Below are positions 44,741-55,575 of a stretch of 64,000 nt of DNA, one piece after another. Every line of letters starts with the position of its first letter. Position 1 is the first letter of the stretch. The notes under the pieces are model-generated. The model was not told the origin of the DNA. It saw only the letters and a list, made by a program, of their open reading frames with translations, and did no database searches. Position numbers and translations under genes: made by a program. The stretch is taken from contig NZ_CP046115.1 of the NCBI RefSeq assembly GCF_009707385.1, forward strand, positions 992,001-1,056,000. The letters run 5' to 3'. The stretch is from Klebsiella oxytoca. Lineage in GTDB: Bacteria; Pseudomonadota; Gammaproteobacteria; Enterobacterales; Enterobacteriaceae.

Positions 44741-44864
44741 ATACACTTCATCCTTCAAGCTGCCTCTGCGTTGGCTGCGCTTGTTCGTCCTGGTCACTTG
44801 CTAGCGTAAGCTCCCGGGGCTCTCTCCCTGGCCGTCTTGATGCAGTTTGAATGACTTTGTGTAT
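44741..44864 (-). repeat. ERIC element, near full length, between glnD and dapD
   Basis: A 124-bp element with inverted ends ATACAC (44741-44746) and GTGTAT (44859-44864), outer arms CATCCTTCAAGCTGC and GCAGTTTGAATGAC, a GCGTTGGCTGCG motif and the central TCACTTGCTAGCGTAAGCTC hairpin, all in ERIC order on the minus strand. It occupies nearly the whole glnD-dapD gap, so any dapD promoter lies within or beyond it. Confidence 0.88.
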
Positions 44865-44879
44865 GTACATTTAAATTCG

Positions 44880-47543
44880 CTACCCTTTATCGTTTGGATT
44901 GAGGGCCTCTGTCAACCGTTGTTGCACTTCTTGCTGTAGCTCATTATTAAGGGCACGCCGGTCTGCCGTGGCGATTATAAATAAATCTTCTACTCGCTCA
45001 CCAATTGTCGTAATTCGCGCTCCGTGGAGCGAAATACCGAGGTCGGCAAACACCTGTCCGACGCGAGCTAACAGACCGGGCTGATCGAGAGCAATCAGCT
45101 CCAGAAACGATTTCCGGTCGGTATGCGTCGGCAGGAAATTAACTTCAGTCGGGACGGAAAAGTGCCTTAGCTTTGCCGCCTGACGACGGGGCGCCGGCGG
45201 CTGCCAGCTGCGTTGGGTAATGGTCTGCTCCAGCCCCATGCGGATCATCTCGTGCCTGTCGGCGGAAAGCGGGCTGCCGTCCGGCTCAAGAACAATGAAG
45301 GTATCCATCGCCATACCGTCGCGGGTGGTAAAGATCTGCGCATCGTGAACGCTAAGATTTCGTCGATCCAGCTCGCCGCAAACCGCAGCGAAGAGATAAG
45401 GGCGATCCGGACTCCAGATAAAAATTTCGGTGCCGCCGCGCGTGGCGTGGGAACTGAGCAGAATCATTGGCTTGCTGAGATCGTGCTGCAGCAGGTTACG
45501 CGCATGCCAGGCGAGCTGATTTGGCGTATGGCGCACGAAGTAGTTGGCGCGACAGCGGTTCCAGATTTGGTGCAGCGCCTGTTCATTTATGTTTTCCATA
45601 CGCAGCAGCGCCAGCGCCTGCAATTGGTGGTGACGCACTCGTTCGCGCATATCCGGCGTATTTTGCATCCCCCGGCGCAGCTGTTTTTCGGTCGCGAAAT
45701 AGAGTTCGCGCAGCAGGCTTTGCTTCCAGCTGTTCCACAGGTTTTCGTTGGTGGCGCAGATATCGGCGACGGTCAGACAGACCAGATAGTGCAGACGGTT
45801 CTCCGTTTGAACTTCTTCGGCAAACTGCTTAATCACTTCCGGATCCTGAATATCGCGACGCTGGGCGGTGACCGACATCAGGAGATGATGGCGTACCAGC
45901 CAGGCGACTAGCTGGGTTTCGCGGGAATTCAGGCCATGAAGTTCGGCAAACTTGAGAATGTCCTGCGCGCCGAGAATCGAATGGTCGCCGCCGCGCCCTT
46001 TGGCAATGTCGTGGAAGAGGGCAGCGATCAGGATCAGCTCCGGATGCGTCAGGCGCGGCCATAGTTCAACGCACAGCGGATGACGGCTGCGCGTTTCTTC
46101 TTTGGCGAAACTCTCAAGCTTAAGCAGAACGCGGATAGTGTGTTCATCAACGGTATAGGCGTGGAACAGGTCAAACTGCATCTGGCCGACAATATGCGAC
46201 CACTGCGGCATATAGGCCCACAGAACGCTATGGCGATGCATTGGCAGGAGTCCGCGGCTTACCGCCCCCTGGTGGCGCAGCATACTGAGGAACAGAGTCC
46301 GCGCTTCCGGAATATAGCAAAGCGGCTGCGTCAGATGGCGACGGGCATGGCGCAGGTGGCGAAGCGTGGTGGAGTAGATACCGGTGATGCTGCTGTTGCG
46401 CACCATCATATAAAACATACGCAGAATGGCCTGTGGTTCGCGGATAAACAGCGTGTCATCGCGCAGATCGATAAGCGTGCCGCGTAGCTGAAAATCATCG
46501 TCAATCGGTCGCGGTTTCTCATCCTCGGTAAGCGCGAGGATCGCTTCTTCAAACAGCTGAATCAGCATTTGGTTCAGCTCGCTCACCCGACGCGTGACGC
46601 GGAAGAAATCCTTCATCATATGTTCGATTGGCTGGTTGCCTTCGCCTTCGTAGCGCAAACGGCGGGCGACGCTGAACTGCCTGTCGAATAACAGGCGATT
46701 ATCGTAGCGGTTTAGCTCAAGATGCAGCGCAAAGCGAATGCGCCAGAGTTGATGCAGGCATTCGTTCAGCTCGTTGCGCTCGGCTTCGGTCAGGAAGCCG
46801 AAACCAACCATTTCATCCAGCGAGGTGGCGCCAAAATGACGGCGGGCGATCCACTGCAGGGTATGAATATCCCGCAGCCCGCCTGGGCTGCTTTTAACGT
46901 CCGGTTCCAGGTTATAGCTGGTACCGTGATAGCGCTGATGGCGTATATTTTGCTCTTCAACTTTAGCCGCAAAAAATTTCTCCGATGGCCAGAAGCCGTC
47001 GCTGAAAATATGTTTTTGCAGCTCAAGGAATAGGGCGACATCGCCAATAAGCAGGCGCGACTCGATCAGGTTGGTGGCGACGCTAAGATCCGATAGCCCC
47101 TCCAGCAGACACTCTTCGAGAGTGCGAACGCTGTGGCCGACCTCCAGCTTGATATCCCACAGTAGCGTCAGCAGTTCGCCAACCTTTTGCGCTTGTTCAT
47201 CGGACAGCTTTTTACGGCTTAAAATCAGCAGGTCGATATCAGAAAGAGGGTGGAGTTCGCCACGACCATAGCCGCCGACGGCGACCAACGCGACGTCGTT
47301 TAGCGAACCGAAGCCGTACTCTACCCACAGCCGCTGCAGCAGCTGGTCGATAAATTCGGTGCGCGCTTCGATTAATTTTTCCGCAGCGATGCCGTTATCA
47401 AAAGCTTCGCCCAGCCAGCGCTGAAAAACGTCGATAAGCGCTTTAATTGTTGCGCAATTAAGATCGCTTTTTGGCCAATCGCCCGGATTTTCTGGTTGAG
47501 CAGACAGGTCAGGGGGAACAGTACTGGATAAAGAGTTGCTCAT
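44880..47543 (-). CDS. glnD: Bifunctional uridylyltransferase/uridylyl-removing enzyme GlnD
   Basis: GlnD senses glutamine and adds or removes UMP on PII proteins, controlling GlnA adenylylation and NtrB/C. The 887-aa protein has the nucleotidyltransferase motif [19 protein letters not shown], an HD hydrolase domain with [15 protein letters not shown], and two C-terminal ACT domains ([20 protein letters not shown] and [20 protein letters not shown]). Start at 47543 ([12 protein letters not shown]); the frame continues 30 codons upstream into the tandem repeats, which is not family-like. Ribosome binding is weak (GGTGG). Confidence 0.96.
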   Translation of the reverse strand: MSNSLSSTVPPDLSAQPENPGDWPKSDLNCATIKALIDVFQRWLGEAFDNGIAAEKLIEARTEFIDQLLQRLWVEYGFGSLNDVALVAVGGYGRGELHPLSDIDLLILSRKKLSDEQAQKVGELLTLLWDIKLEVGHSVRTLEECLLEGLSDLSVATNLIESRLLIGDVALFLELQKHIFSDGFWPSEKFFAAKVEEQNIRHQRYHGTSYNLEPDVKSSPGGLRDIHTLQWIARRHFGATSLDEMVGFGFLTEAERNELNECLHQLWRIRFALHLELNRYDNRLLFDRQFSVARRLRYEGEGNQPIEHMMKDFFRVTRRVSELNQMLIQLFEEAILALTEDEKPRPIDDDFQLRGTLIDLRDDTLFIREPQAILRMFYMMVRNSSITGIYSTTLRHLRHARRHLTQPLCYIPEARTLFLSMLRHQGAVSRGLLPMHRHSVLWAYMPQWSHIVGQMQFDLFHAYTVDEHTIRVLLKLESFAKEETRSRHPLCVELWPRLTHPELILIAALFHDIAKGRGGDHSILGAQDILKFAELHGLNSRETQLVAWLVRHHLLMSVTAQRRDIQDPEVIKQFAEEVQTENRLHYLVCLTVADICATNENLWNSWKQSLLRELYFATEKQLRRGMQNTPDMRERVRHHQLQALALLRMENINEQALHQIWNRCRANYFVRHTPNQLAWHARNLLQHDLSKPMILLSSHATRGGTEIFIWSPDRPYLFAAVCGELDRRNLSVHDAQIFTTRDGMAMDTFIVLEPDGSPLSADRHEMIRMGLEQTITQRSWQPPAPRRQAAKLRHFSVPTEVNFLPTHTDRKSFLELIALDQPGLLARVGQVFADLGISLHGARITTIGERVEDLFIIATADRRALNNELQQEVQQRLTEALNPNDKG

Positions 47544-47580
47544 TGCGCCACCGTAAGAAAAAACTATCGCCCATAAAAAT

Positions 47581-47799
47581 CGCCGGGAGCGGTTTTTAAC
47601 GTCGCTTGCGGCGGCCCGAAGGGTAACGGGCATGGATGCCCGTCATAAAAAATCGCCGGGAGCGGTTTTTAACGTCGCTTGCGGCGGCCCGAAGAGTAAC
47701 GTGCATGGATGCCCGTCATAAAAAATCGCCGGGAGCGATTTTTAACGTCGCTTGCGGCGGCCCAAAGGGTGACGGGCAAGGACGCCCGTCATAAAAAAG
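47581..47799. repeat. Three tandem 73-bp repeats between map and glnD
   Basis: Copies at 47581-47653, 47654-47726 and 47727-47799 begin CGCCGGGAGCG and end CCCGTCATAAAAAAT or similar, with only a few differences between them. Each contains an ACGGGCAT/ATGCCCGT hairpin and an AAAAATCGC/GCGATTTTT hairpin spanning the junction. They fill the leader of glnD. I do not recognise the family. Confidence 0.9.
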
Positions 47800-47816
47800 C
47801 CGGCTGGCGCCGGCTT
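47793..47816 (-). terminator. map terminator
   Basis: On the minus strand AAGCCGGC, loop GCCA, GCCGGCTTTTTTA: an intrinsic terminator beginning 4 bases after the map stop and running into the last 73-bp repeat. It should separate map from glnD. Confidence 0.85.
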
Positions 47817-47820
47817 CTCA

Positions 47821-48615
47821 TCAGTCGTTGTGCGAGATCATCGCCGGGATAGCGTCATCCTTGCGTAACGTCAGTATTTCGCAGCCGTTGTCTGTCACCA
47901 CAATAGTATGCTCATACTGCGCAGACAAGCTCCGGTCTTTAGTTTTTACCGTCCAGCCGTCTTTCATGGTGCGGATCTCTTTCTTACCCGCGTTGACCAT
48001 CGGCTCAATGGTAAAGGTCATGCCCGGTTTGAGCACCACGTTGGTTTCCGGAGAGTCGTAATGCAGAACCTGTGGTTCTTCGTGAAAACCACGGCCGATG
48101 CCGTGACCGCAGTACTCGCGCACCACGGAAAAACCTTCTGCTTCAACGAACTTCTGGATTGCCGCGCCGATGGTGCGCAGGTTAACGCCCGGCTTGACCA
48201 TTTTAAGGGCCAGATACAGGCTTTCCTGGGTGATACGGCACAGGCGCTCGCCGAGAATCGTCGGTTTGCCGACGATAAACATCTTTGAGGTATCGCCGTG
48301 GAAATCATCCTTAATGACGGTGACGTCGATGTTGACGATATCACCATCTTTCAACAATTTCTCATCGTCCGGAATGCCGTGGCACACCACTTCATTAATA
48401 GAGATACAGACGGATTTGGGAAAACCGTGATAGCCGAGGCAGGCGGAAACGGCTTTTTGCTCATTAACGATATAATCGTTGCAGATGCGGTCCAGTTCGC
48501 CGGTACTGACGCCAGGTTTAACGTAAGGTGCGATCATTTCCAGCACTTCAGCGGCCAGACGGCCGGCTACGCGCATTTTTTCGATGTCTTCAGATGTCTT
48601 GATAGAGATAGCCAT
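47821..48615 (-). CDS. map: Methionine aminopeptidase, type I
   Basis: Removes the initiator methionine from nascent proteins with small second residues; essential. The 264-aa sequence has the five metal ligands of the pita-bread fold in VNIDVTVIKDDFHGDTSKMF (two Asp), EYCGHGIGRGFHEEP (His), FTIEPMVN (Glu) and YEHTIVVT (Glu). Starts MAISIKTSEDIEKMR. It is divergent from rpsB, with a 323-bp gap containing both promoters and the rpsB leader, as in E. coli. Confidence 0.98.
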   Translation of the reverse strand: MAISIKTSEDIEKMRVAGRLAAEVLEMIAPYVKPGVSTGELDRICNDYIVNEQKAVSACLGYHGFPKSVCISINEVVCHGIPDDEKLLKDGDIVNIDVTVIKDDFHGDTSKMFIVGKPTILGERLCRITQESLYLALKMVKPGVNLRTIGAAIQKFVEAEGFSVVREYCGHGIGRGFHEEPQVLHYDSPETNVVLKPGMTFTIEPMVNAGKKEIRTMKDGWTVKTKDRSLSAQYEHTIVVTDNGCEILTLRKDDAIPAMISHND

Positions 48616-48736
48616 GGATTGTGTCCAGCAGTGTCGATTTTTTCGACAATAATAGATTATGTCTGAACAATGTTAACAGTCCGGGCGTCCTGCTGCCAAA
48701 TTGAGAATCATTAACAGCACGCGACGTCAACAACAG

Positions 48737-48766
48737 TTGGTTTCCGCTCCTGTTTTGTGGTATAAA
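48737..48766 (+). promoter_or_regulatory. rpsB-tsf promoter
   Basis: -35 TTGGTT (48737-48742), 18-bp spacer, -10 TATAAA (48761-48766), then a GC-rich discriminator GCGCGCC, the hallmark of ppGpp/DksA-repressed ribosomal promoters. Transcription would start near 48773. A stringent response link is inference from the discriminator. Confidence 0.7.
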
Positions 48767-48776
48767 GCGCGCCGGA

Positions 48777-49664
<888 letters not shown>

Positions 49665-49698
49665 TAAGGCACACCCTTATTTAGTACCGTGTATAAAT

Positions 49699-49723
49699 AG
49701 GGGCCTCTTAGTGGCCCCTTTTT
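49699..49723 (+). terminator. rpsB-tsf intergenic attenuator
   Basis: AGGGGCC (49699-49705), 7-nt loop, GGCCCCT and TTTT: an intrinsic terminator in the 119-bp rpsB-tsf gap. Partial read-through would keep S2 above or equal to EF-Ts; a similar hairpin is known in E. coli. Confidence 0.85.
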
Positions 49724-49783
49724 CACTTTCAAATTTGTCTGGTTCCTGGAACCGGGCAGATCATATCTCCCGAGGATTAAAGA

Positions 49784-50635
49784 ATGGCTGAAATTACCGC
49801 ATCCCTGGTAAAAGAGCTGCGCGAGCGTACTGGCGCAGGCATGATGGATTGCAAAAAAGCGCTGACTGAAGCGAACGGCGACATTGAGCTGGCAATCGAA
49901 AACATGCGTAAATCCGGTGCTATTAAAGCAGCGAAAAAAGCAGGTAACGTTGCTGCTGACGGCGTGATCATCACTAAAATCGATGGCACCTACGGTATCA
50001 TTCTGGAAGTTAACTGCCAGACTGACTTCGTTGCTAAAGATGGTGGTTTCCAGGCATTTGCTAACAAGGTTCTGGACGCCGCTGTTGCTGGCAAAATCAC
50101 TGACGTTGAAGTACTGAAAGCGCAGTTCGAAGAAGAGCGCGTTGCGCTGGTTGCTAAAATCGGTGAGAACATCAACATCCGTCGCGTATCTTCCCTGGAA
50201 GGCGAAGTTCTGGGTTCTTACCAGCACGGCGCGCGTATCGGTGTTCTGGTTGCTGCTAAAGGCGCGAGCGAAGAGCTGGTTAAACAGCTGGCTATGCACA
50301 TCGCTGCAAGCAAGCCGGAATTCGTTAAGCCGGAAGACGTTTCCGCTGAAGTGGTAGAAAAAGAGTACCAGGTTCAGCTGGACATCGCCATGCAGTCTGG
50401 CAAGCCGAAAGAAATCGCAGAGAAAATGGTTGAAGGCCGCATGAAGAAATTCACCGGCGAAGTTTCTCTGACCGGTCAGCCGTTCGTTATGGACCCGAGC
50501 AAATCTGTTGCTCAGCTGCTGAAAGAGCACAACGCTGACGTGACTGGCTTCATCCGCTTTGAAGTGGGTGAAGGCATTGAGAAAGTTGAGACTGACTTTG
50601 CAGCAGAAGTTGCTGCGATGTCCAAGCAGTCTTAA
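49784..50635 (+). CDS. tsf: Elongation factor Ts
   Basis: The nucleotide exchange factor that recycles EF-Tu-GDP. The 283-aa sequence starts [27 protein letters not shown] (UBA-like N-domain), followed by the signature ELVLxVN-type block [18 protein letters not shown] with the TDFV motif that pushes the EF-Tu magnesium, and a C-terminal module with VQLLKEH-like [16 protein letters not shown]. Strong optimal-codon bias. Follows rpsB and ends in its own terminator. Confidence 0.99.
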   Translation: MAEITASLVKELRERTGAGMMDCKKALTEANGDIELAIENMRKSGAIKAAKKAGNVAADGVIITKIDGTYGIILEVNCQTDFVAKDGGFQAFANKVLDAAVAGKITDVEVLKAQFEEERVALVAKIGENINIRRVSSLEGEVLGSYQHGARIGVLVAAKGASEELVKQLAMHIAASKPEFVKPEDVSAEVVEKEYQVQLDIAMQSGKPKEIAEKMVEGRMKKFTGEVSLTGQPFVMDPSKSVAQLLKEHNADVTGFIRFEVGEGIEKVETDFAAEVAAMSKQS

Positions 50636-50646
50636 TTTTCAAAAGG

Positions 50647-50671
50647 AGCCGCCTGAGGGCGGCTTCTTTTT
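50647..50671 (+). terminator. tsf terminator
   Basis: AGCCGCC (50647-50653), loop TGAG, GGCGGCT (50658-50664), then TCTTTTT: a classic intrinsic terminator 11 bases after the tsf stop. Confidence 0.92.
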
Positions 50672-50781
50672 GTGCCTAATGTGTAAATTCAGCTGGTCGC
50701 TATAGTGGCTACGCTGAAAAGCGACGTACAATGTCGCCGGAATTAACTCATCTCATTCGTTGACAGTCTCAGGAAAGAAAC

Positions 50782-51507
50782 ATGGCTACCAATGCAAAAC
50801 CCGTCTACAAACGTATTCTGCTTAAGTTAAGTGGCGAAGCTCTGCAAGGTTCAGAAGGCTTCGGTATTGATGCGAGCATACTTGACCGCATGGCTCAGGA
50901 AATCAAGGAACTGGTTGAGCTGGGTATTCAGGTCGGCGTAGTGATTGGTGGTGGTAACCTGTTCCGTGGTGCTGGTCTGGCGAAAGCGGGTATGAACCGC
51001 GTTGTGGGCGACCACATGGGCATGCTGGCAACGGTCATGAACGGCCTTGCAATGCGTGATGCGCTCCATCGCGCCTATGTGAACGCCCGCCTGATGTCAG
51101 CGATTCCGCTGAACGGCGTGTGTGATAACTACAGCTGGGCAGAGGCTATCAGCCTGCTGCGTAACAACCGCGTGGTGATTCTTTCCGCGGGTACCGGTAA
51201 CCCATTCTTTACCACCGATTCTGCTGCTTGCCTGCGTGGTATTGAAATTGAAGCCGATGTGGTTCTGAAAGCAACCAAAGTCGACGGTGTGTTCACCGCC
51301 GATCCGGCCAAAGATCCTTCTGCCACTATGTACGATCAGCTGACCTACGGCGAAGTGCTGGAGAAAGAGCTGAAAGTGATGGATCTGGCGGCGTTTACCC
51401 TGGCGCGCGATCACAAACTGCCGATTCGCGTCTTCAATATGAACAAGCCTGGCGCACTGCGTCGCGTGGTGATGGGTGAAAAAGAAGGCACATTAATTAC
51501 TGAGTAA
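50782..51507 (+). CDS. pyrH: Uridylate kinase
   Basis: Phosphorylates UMP to UDP; hexameric, activated by GTP and inhibited by UTP; also a co-regulator of carAB in E. coli. The 241-aa amino-acid-kinase fold shows [28 protein letters not shown], the GTP-contact region [19 protein letters not shown], and [27 protein letters not shown] precedes the ATG. Transcribed alone between the tsf terminator and frr. Confidence 0.98.
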   Translation: MATNAKPVYKRILLKLSGEALQGSEGFGIDASILDRMAQEIKELVELGIQVGVVIGGGNLFRGAGLAKAGMNRVVGDHMGMLATVMNGLAMRDALHRAYVNARLMSAIPLNGVCDNYSWAEAISLLRNNRVVILSAGTGNPFFTTDSAACLRGIEIEADVVLKATKVDGVFTADPAKDPSATMYDQLTYGEVLEKELKVMDLAAFTLARDHKLPIRVFNMNKPGALRRVVMGEKEGTLITE

Positions 51508-51712
51508 TTCCCGTCGGCGTCAAATACGGGTAATATTCGGCCTTACTTTTACGGGTTTTTGGCCCGATGGTTTTCAACATGCTCTGTGGACGGAGCGCTG
51601 CGGCTGGTTCGCAGCCTGAAAGACGCTGAGCATAAACATGACTATACTTAGCTCACTTTTGCAGTGGGCGACCGTCTGGTCTGTCTGAGACAAGTTTTCA
51701 AGGATTCGTAAC

Positions 51713-52270
51713 GTGATTAGCGATATCAGAAAAGATGCTGAAGTACGCATGGACAAATGCGTAGAAGCGTTCAAAACCCAAATCAGCAAAATACGCACGG
51801 GTCGTGCTTCTCCCAGCCTGCTGGATGGCATTATCGTGGAATACTACGGCACGCCGACTCCGCTGCGTCAGCTGGCCAGCGTAACGGTAGAAGACTCCCG
51901 TACTCTGAAGATCAACGTCTTCGATCGCTCCATGAGCCCGGCCGTTGAAAAAGCGATTATGGCTTCCGACCTGGGTCTGAACCCAAGTTCTGCGGGCAGC
52001 GACATCCGCGTTCCACTGCCTCCGCTGACCGAAGAACGTCGTAAGGATCTGACCAAAATCGTCCGTGGTGAAGCAGAACAGGCGCGCGTTGCCGTACGTA
52101 ACGTTCGTCGCGATGCTAACGACAAAGTGAAAGCGCTTCTTAAAGAGAAAGAGATCAGCGAAGACGACGATCGCCGTTCTCAGGAAGATGTGCAGAAGAT
52201 GACCGATGCCGCCATCAAGAAAGTTGATGCGGCGCTGGCGGATAAAGAAGCGGAACTGATGCAGTTCTGA
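51713..52270 (+). CDS. frr: Ribosome recycling factor
   Basis: With EF-G, splits post-termination ribosomes; essential. The 185-aa sequence has the three-helix-bundle domain ([35 protein letters not shown]) and the conserved hinge block [20 protein letters not shown]. The start is GTG at 51713 with AAGGA 8 bases upstream; E. coli frr also uses GTG. It lies 205 bp after pyrH. Confidence 0.98.
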   Translation: MISDIRKDAEVRMDKCVEAFKTQISKIRTGRASPSLLDGIIVEYYGTPTPLRQLASVTVEDSRTLKINVFDRSMSPAVEKAIMASDLGLNPSSAGSDIRVPLPPLTEERRKDLTKIVRGEAEQARVAVRNVRRDANDKVKALLKEKEISEDDDRRSQEDVQKMTDAAIKKVDAALADKEAELMQF

Positions 52271-52496
52271 TTCTCTGCCGACACGCGGGTCTGACTATCG
52301 GCCTGCGTAAAATCTGAAACGCCGTACAGGAGACCGTACGCTCAATTTTCGGGATTGCGTTCAGACGGCTGGCCTTGTAGCCTTTAGCACCATGTCAAAG
52401 GTTCTGCGCCTCCGCTCTGTCATCCGATAATTGATGCTCAAGGGTTTGCTGGCGGCGTTTTGCTTTTTATCCTGTCTTCATTTTTCTGGACGCCTC

Positions 52497-53696
52497 ATGA
52501 AGCAATTAACCGTTCTCGGTTCGACCGGTTCTATCGGCTGCAGCACGCTGGATGTGGTGCGCCATAATCCTGATAGCTTTTCTGTCACCGCGCTGGTTGC
52601 CGGGAAAAATGTCGACCGTATGGTTGAACAATGTCTGGAATTCTCCCCTCGCTATGCGGTAATGGACGATGCGCACAGCGCTGAGCTGCTGCGGATAAAA
52701 CTGCGCGAGCAGGGCAGCCGCACTGAAGTCATGAGCGGCCAGCAGGCCGCCGCTGAGGTTTCCGCGCTTGACGACGTCGATCAGGTGATGGCGGCAATCG
52801 TCGGTGCCGCGGGTCTGGTTCCCACGCTTTCAGCTATTCGCGCGGGTAAAACGGTGCTGCTGGCGAATAAAGAGTCGCTGGTGACCTGCGGCCGGCTGTT
52901 TATGGACGCTGTGCAAAAATATGGCGCGCGCCTGTTACCGGTCGATAGCGAACATAATGCGATTTTTCAGAGTATGCCGGAAACAATTCAACATAATCTG
53001 GGGTACGCTGATTTAACCCAAAACGGCGTGTCGTCAATTCTGCTCACCGGCTCCGGTGGCCCGTTCCGCGAAACGGCGATTGCTGAATTGTCGGCGATGA
53101 CTCCGGATCGGGCATGTAAGCATCCAAACTGGTCAATGGGACGCAAGATTTCTGTCGACTCAGCCACCATGATGAACAAGGGGCTTGAGTATATCGAAGC
53201 CCGCTGGCTATTTAATGCTTCAGCGCAGCAAATGGAAGTCCTGATCCATCCGCAATCGGTGATTCATTCAATGGTGCGTTATCAGGATGGCAGCGTTCTG
53301 GCGCAGCTTGGTGAGCCGGATATGCGTACGCCGATAGCCCATACCATGGGCTGGCCAAAGCGTCTTAACTCCGGGGTGAAGCCGCTGGATTTTTGTCAGT
53401 TAAGTAACCTGAGCTTCTCCGCGCCGGATTATGGACGTTACCCCTGTCTGAAGCTGGCAATAGAGGCTTTCGACGTCGGCCAGGCGGCGACCACGGCGCT
53501 GAACGCGGCAAATGAAGTCTCTGTAGCCGCGTTTCTGAACGGTGATATTCGCTTTACCGATATTGCGGCTATCAATCAGGCGGTACTGGATCAGCTGGCG
53601 TTAAATGAGCCGCAAAGCATTGATGAAGTGCTGTCTATTGACGCTATGGCTCGGGCGAACGCAGGCCAGCTGCTGGCAGCGCGGCGCAAATTCTGA
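52497..53696 (+). CDS. dxr: 1-deoxy-D-xylulose 5-phosphate reductoisomerase
   Basis: The second enzyme of the non-mevalonate isoprenoid route, target of fosmidomycin, converting DXP to MEP with NADPH. The 399-aa sequence has the NADPH motif [30 protein letters not shown], the metal/substrate block [19 protein letters not shown] and [19 protein letters not shown]. Start at 52497 (MKQLTVLG); the frame extends 22 codons upstream but is not family-like. Its product feeds uppS directly downstream. Confidence 0.97.
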   Translation: MKQLTVLGSTGSIGCSTLDVVRHNPDSFSVTALVAGKNVDRMVEQCLEFSPRYAVMDDAHSAELLRIKLREQGSRTEVMSGQQAAAEVSALDDVDQVMAAIVGAAGLVPTLSAIRAGKTVLLANKESLVTCGRLFMDAVQKYGARLLPVDSEHNAIFQSMPETIQHNLGYADLTQNGVSSILLTGSGGPFRETAIAELSAMTPDRACKHPNWSMGRKISVDSATMMNKGLEYIEARWLFNASAQQMEVLIHPQSVIHSMVRYQDGSVLAQLGEPDMRTPIAHTMGWPKRLNSGVKPLDFCQLSNLSFSAPDYGRYPCLKLAIEAFDVGQAATTALNAANEVSVAAFLNGDIRFTDIAAINQAVLDQLALNEPQSIDEVLSIDAMARANAGQLLAARRKF

Positions 53697-53784
53697 TACT
53701 CGTTGTGATATTTGTGGGCGCTGGGCTTCAGTGATATAGTCTGCGCCATCCGATCGTTGCATTTTGTTGTGAAAGATTACGGTG

Positions 53785-53808
53785 GCCGTGGCAAGACACG
53801 GCTTTTTT
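53785..53808 (+). terminator. dxr terminator
   Basis: GCCGTG (53785-53790), 6-nt loop, CACGGC (53797-53802) and TTTTTT, 88 bases after the dxr stop and 130 before uppS. It separates dxr from the uppS operon. Confidence 0.88.
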
Positions 53809-53938
53809 GCGTAAAGCTTTTGGTTGTTCTCTGCGATTGGCCGTAGCTCCGGGACCGGATAAAAATGCGTATCCAGCGCTGACTGGTTGCCTGTGTTTAG
53901 AAGCTTAGCTAATCCTTATTATGGACTTAAAACGCGTT

Positions 53939-54694
53939 ATGTTGTCTGCTAATCAAACTGTCAGCGAAATGCCTGCACATGGCTGTCGCCATGTCGCCAT
54001 TATTATGGACGGCAACGGTCGCTGGGCAAAACGGCAAGGAAAAATTCGCGCCTTCGGCCATAAAGCCGGCGCGAAGTCTGTTCGTCGCGCCGTCTCTTTC
54101 GCGGCCAATAATGGCATTGAAGCGTTAACGTTATACGCGTTCAGCAGTGAAAACTGGAATCGTCCGGCGCAGGAAGTCAGCGCGCTGATGGAGCTGTTTG
54201 TCTGGGCGCTGGATAGCGAAGTAAAAAGTTTGCACAGACATAATGTGCGTTTGCGTATTATCGGTGAAACTACGCGCTTTAATGCGCGTCTCCAGGAGCG
54301 TATTCGTAAGGCGGAAGCGCTGACTGAGAATAACACCGGTTTGACCCTGAATATTGCGGCAAACTACGGCGGCCGCTGGGATATCGTTCAGGGCGTTCGT
54401 CATCTGGCCAAACAGGTTCAGGATGGTGTGCTCCAGCCCGAGGAAATCACGGAAGAGATGCTGAGCCAGCAGGTGTGTATGCATGAGCTGGCTCCCGTTG
54501 ATTTAGTTATCAGGACCGGGGGAGAGCACCGTATTAGTAACTTTTTGATTTGGCAAATTGCCTACGCCGAACTTTACTTTACAGATATTCTTTGGCCCGA
54601 TTTCTCTGAACAGGACTTTGAAGGTGCACTCCATGCCTTTGTTAATCGAGAGCGTCGCTTCGGCGGCACTGAGCCGGGCGGCAACAATGCCTGA
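53939..54694 (+). CDS. uppS: Undecaprenyl diphosphate synthase
   Basis: Makes the C55 lipid carrier for peptidoglycan and O-antigen by adding eight isoprenyl units to farnesyl diphosphate. The sequence has the catalytic block HVAIIMDGNGRWAKRQGK, AFGHKAGAKSVRRAV, LTLYAFSSENWNRP, and the C-terminal DLVIRTGGEHRISNFLIWQ with YAELYFTDILWPDF. The start is uncertain: ATG 53939 gives MLSANQTVSEM, like the E. coli N-terminus, while ATG 53921 adds six residues; neither has a strong ribosome binding site. It lies 12 bp before cdsA. Confidence 0.96.
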   Translation: MLSANQTVSEMPAHGCRHVAIIMDGNGRWAKRQGKIRAFGHKAGAKSVRRAVSFAANNGIEALTLYAFSSENWNRPAQEVSALMELFVWALDSEVKSLHRHNVRLRIIGETTRFNARLQERIRKAEALTENNTGLTLNIAANYGGRWDIVQGVRHLAKQVQDGVLQPEEITEEMLSQQVCMHELAPVDLVIRTGGEHRISNFLIWQIAYAELYFTDILWPDFSEQDFEGALHAFVNRERRFGGTEPGGNNA

Positions 54695-54706
54695 TGGAGG
54701 TCACTT

Positions 54707-55564
54707 TTGCTGAAGTATCGCCTGATTTCCGCATTGGTTTTAATTCCCGTTGTTATCGCGGCTCTTTTTTTATTGCCGCCCGCGGGTTTTGCCATCGTTA
54801 CGCTGGTTGTCTGTATGCTCGCCGCGTGGGAGTGGGGGCAACTTAGCGGTTTCACTTCAACCACGCAGAGAGTCTGGCTATCGGTGCTTTGTGGTCTGCT
54901 GCTGGCGCTGATGCTCTTCCTGATGCCTGAATACCACTATGATGTTCATCAACCGCTGGTTGAGGGGTCTCTGTGGGCATCATTCGGCTGGTGGATAGTC
55001 GCGCTTGGTCTGGTTCTGACCTATCCCACCTCTGCTGCCTTCTGGCGGAATTCAAAAACGCTACGTCTGATATTCGGCATCCTGACCATCGTCCCATTTT
55101 TTTGGGGCATGCTGGCGCTGCGGGCCTGGCATTACGCCGATGACCATTATAGCGGTGCGCTGTGGTTACTCTACGTGATGATTTTGGTCTGGGGGGCTGA
55201 CTCCGGCGCTTATATGTTCGGTAAAATGTTCGGCAAGCATAAGCTGGCGCCGAAGGTCTCGCCGGGTAAAACCTGGCAGGGTTTTTTCGGTGGTCTGTTG
55301 ACGGCTGCGGTTATCTCCTGGGCCTATGGCTGGTGGGCTCATCTGGATGTGACGCCGACGGTACTGCTGGTATGTTCAGTTATCGCTGCGCTGGCTTCTG
55401 TACTTGGCGATCTGACCGAAAGCATGTTTAAACGAGAAGCGGGCATCAAAGATAGTGGACATCTGATTCCCGGACACGGCGGTATCCTCGATCGTATCGA
55501 TAGCCTGACGGCTGCGGTACCCGTGTTTGCTTGTTTACTCTTGTTGGTTTTCAGGACGATTTGA
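54707..55564 (+). CDS. cdsA: Phosphatidate cytidylyltransferase
   Basis: Forms CDP-diacylglycerol, the precursor of all phospholipids, in the inner membrane. The 285-aa protein has about eight membrane segments and the CDS signature near the C-terminus, [28 protein letters not shown], in two overlapping parts of that range. It starts at TTG (54707), supported by GGAGGT 7 bases upstream and by the E. coli N-terminus MLKYRLISA. Last codons lie 11 bp before rseP. Confidence 0.97.
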   Translation: MLKYRLISALVLIPVVIAALFLLPPAGFAIVTLVVCMLAAWEWGQLSGFTSTTQRVWLSVLCGLLLALMLFLMPEYHYDVHQPLVEGSLWASFGWWIVALGLVLTYPTSAAFWRNSKTLRLIFGILTIVPFFWGMLALRAWHYADDHYSGALWLLYVMILVWGADSGAYMFGKMFGKHKLAPKVSPGKTWQGFFGGLLTAAVISWAYGWWAHLDVTPTVLLVCSVIAALASVLGDLTESMFKREAGIKDSGHLIPGHGGILDRIDSLTAAVPVFACLLLLVFRTI

Positions 55565-55575
55565 CGGAAGGTTTT

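Noticed and set aside
47544..47633. 30-codon upstream extension of glnD
   Set aside because: It runs into the 73-bp tandem repeats, is not family-like, and the ATG at 47543 gives the expected protein length.
47581..47799. CRISPR array
   Set aside because: The repeats are contiguous 73-mers with no variable spacers and no cas genes nearby.
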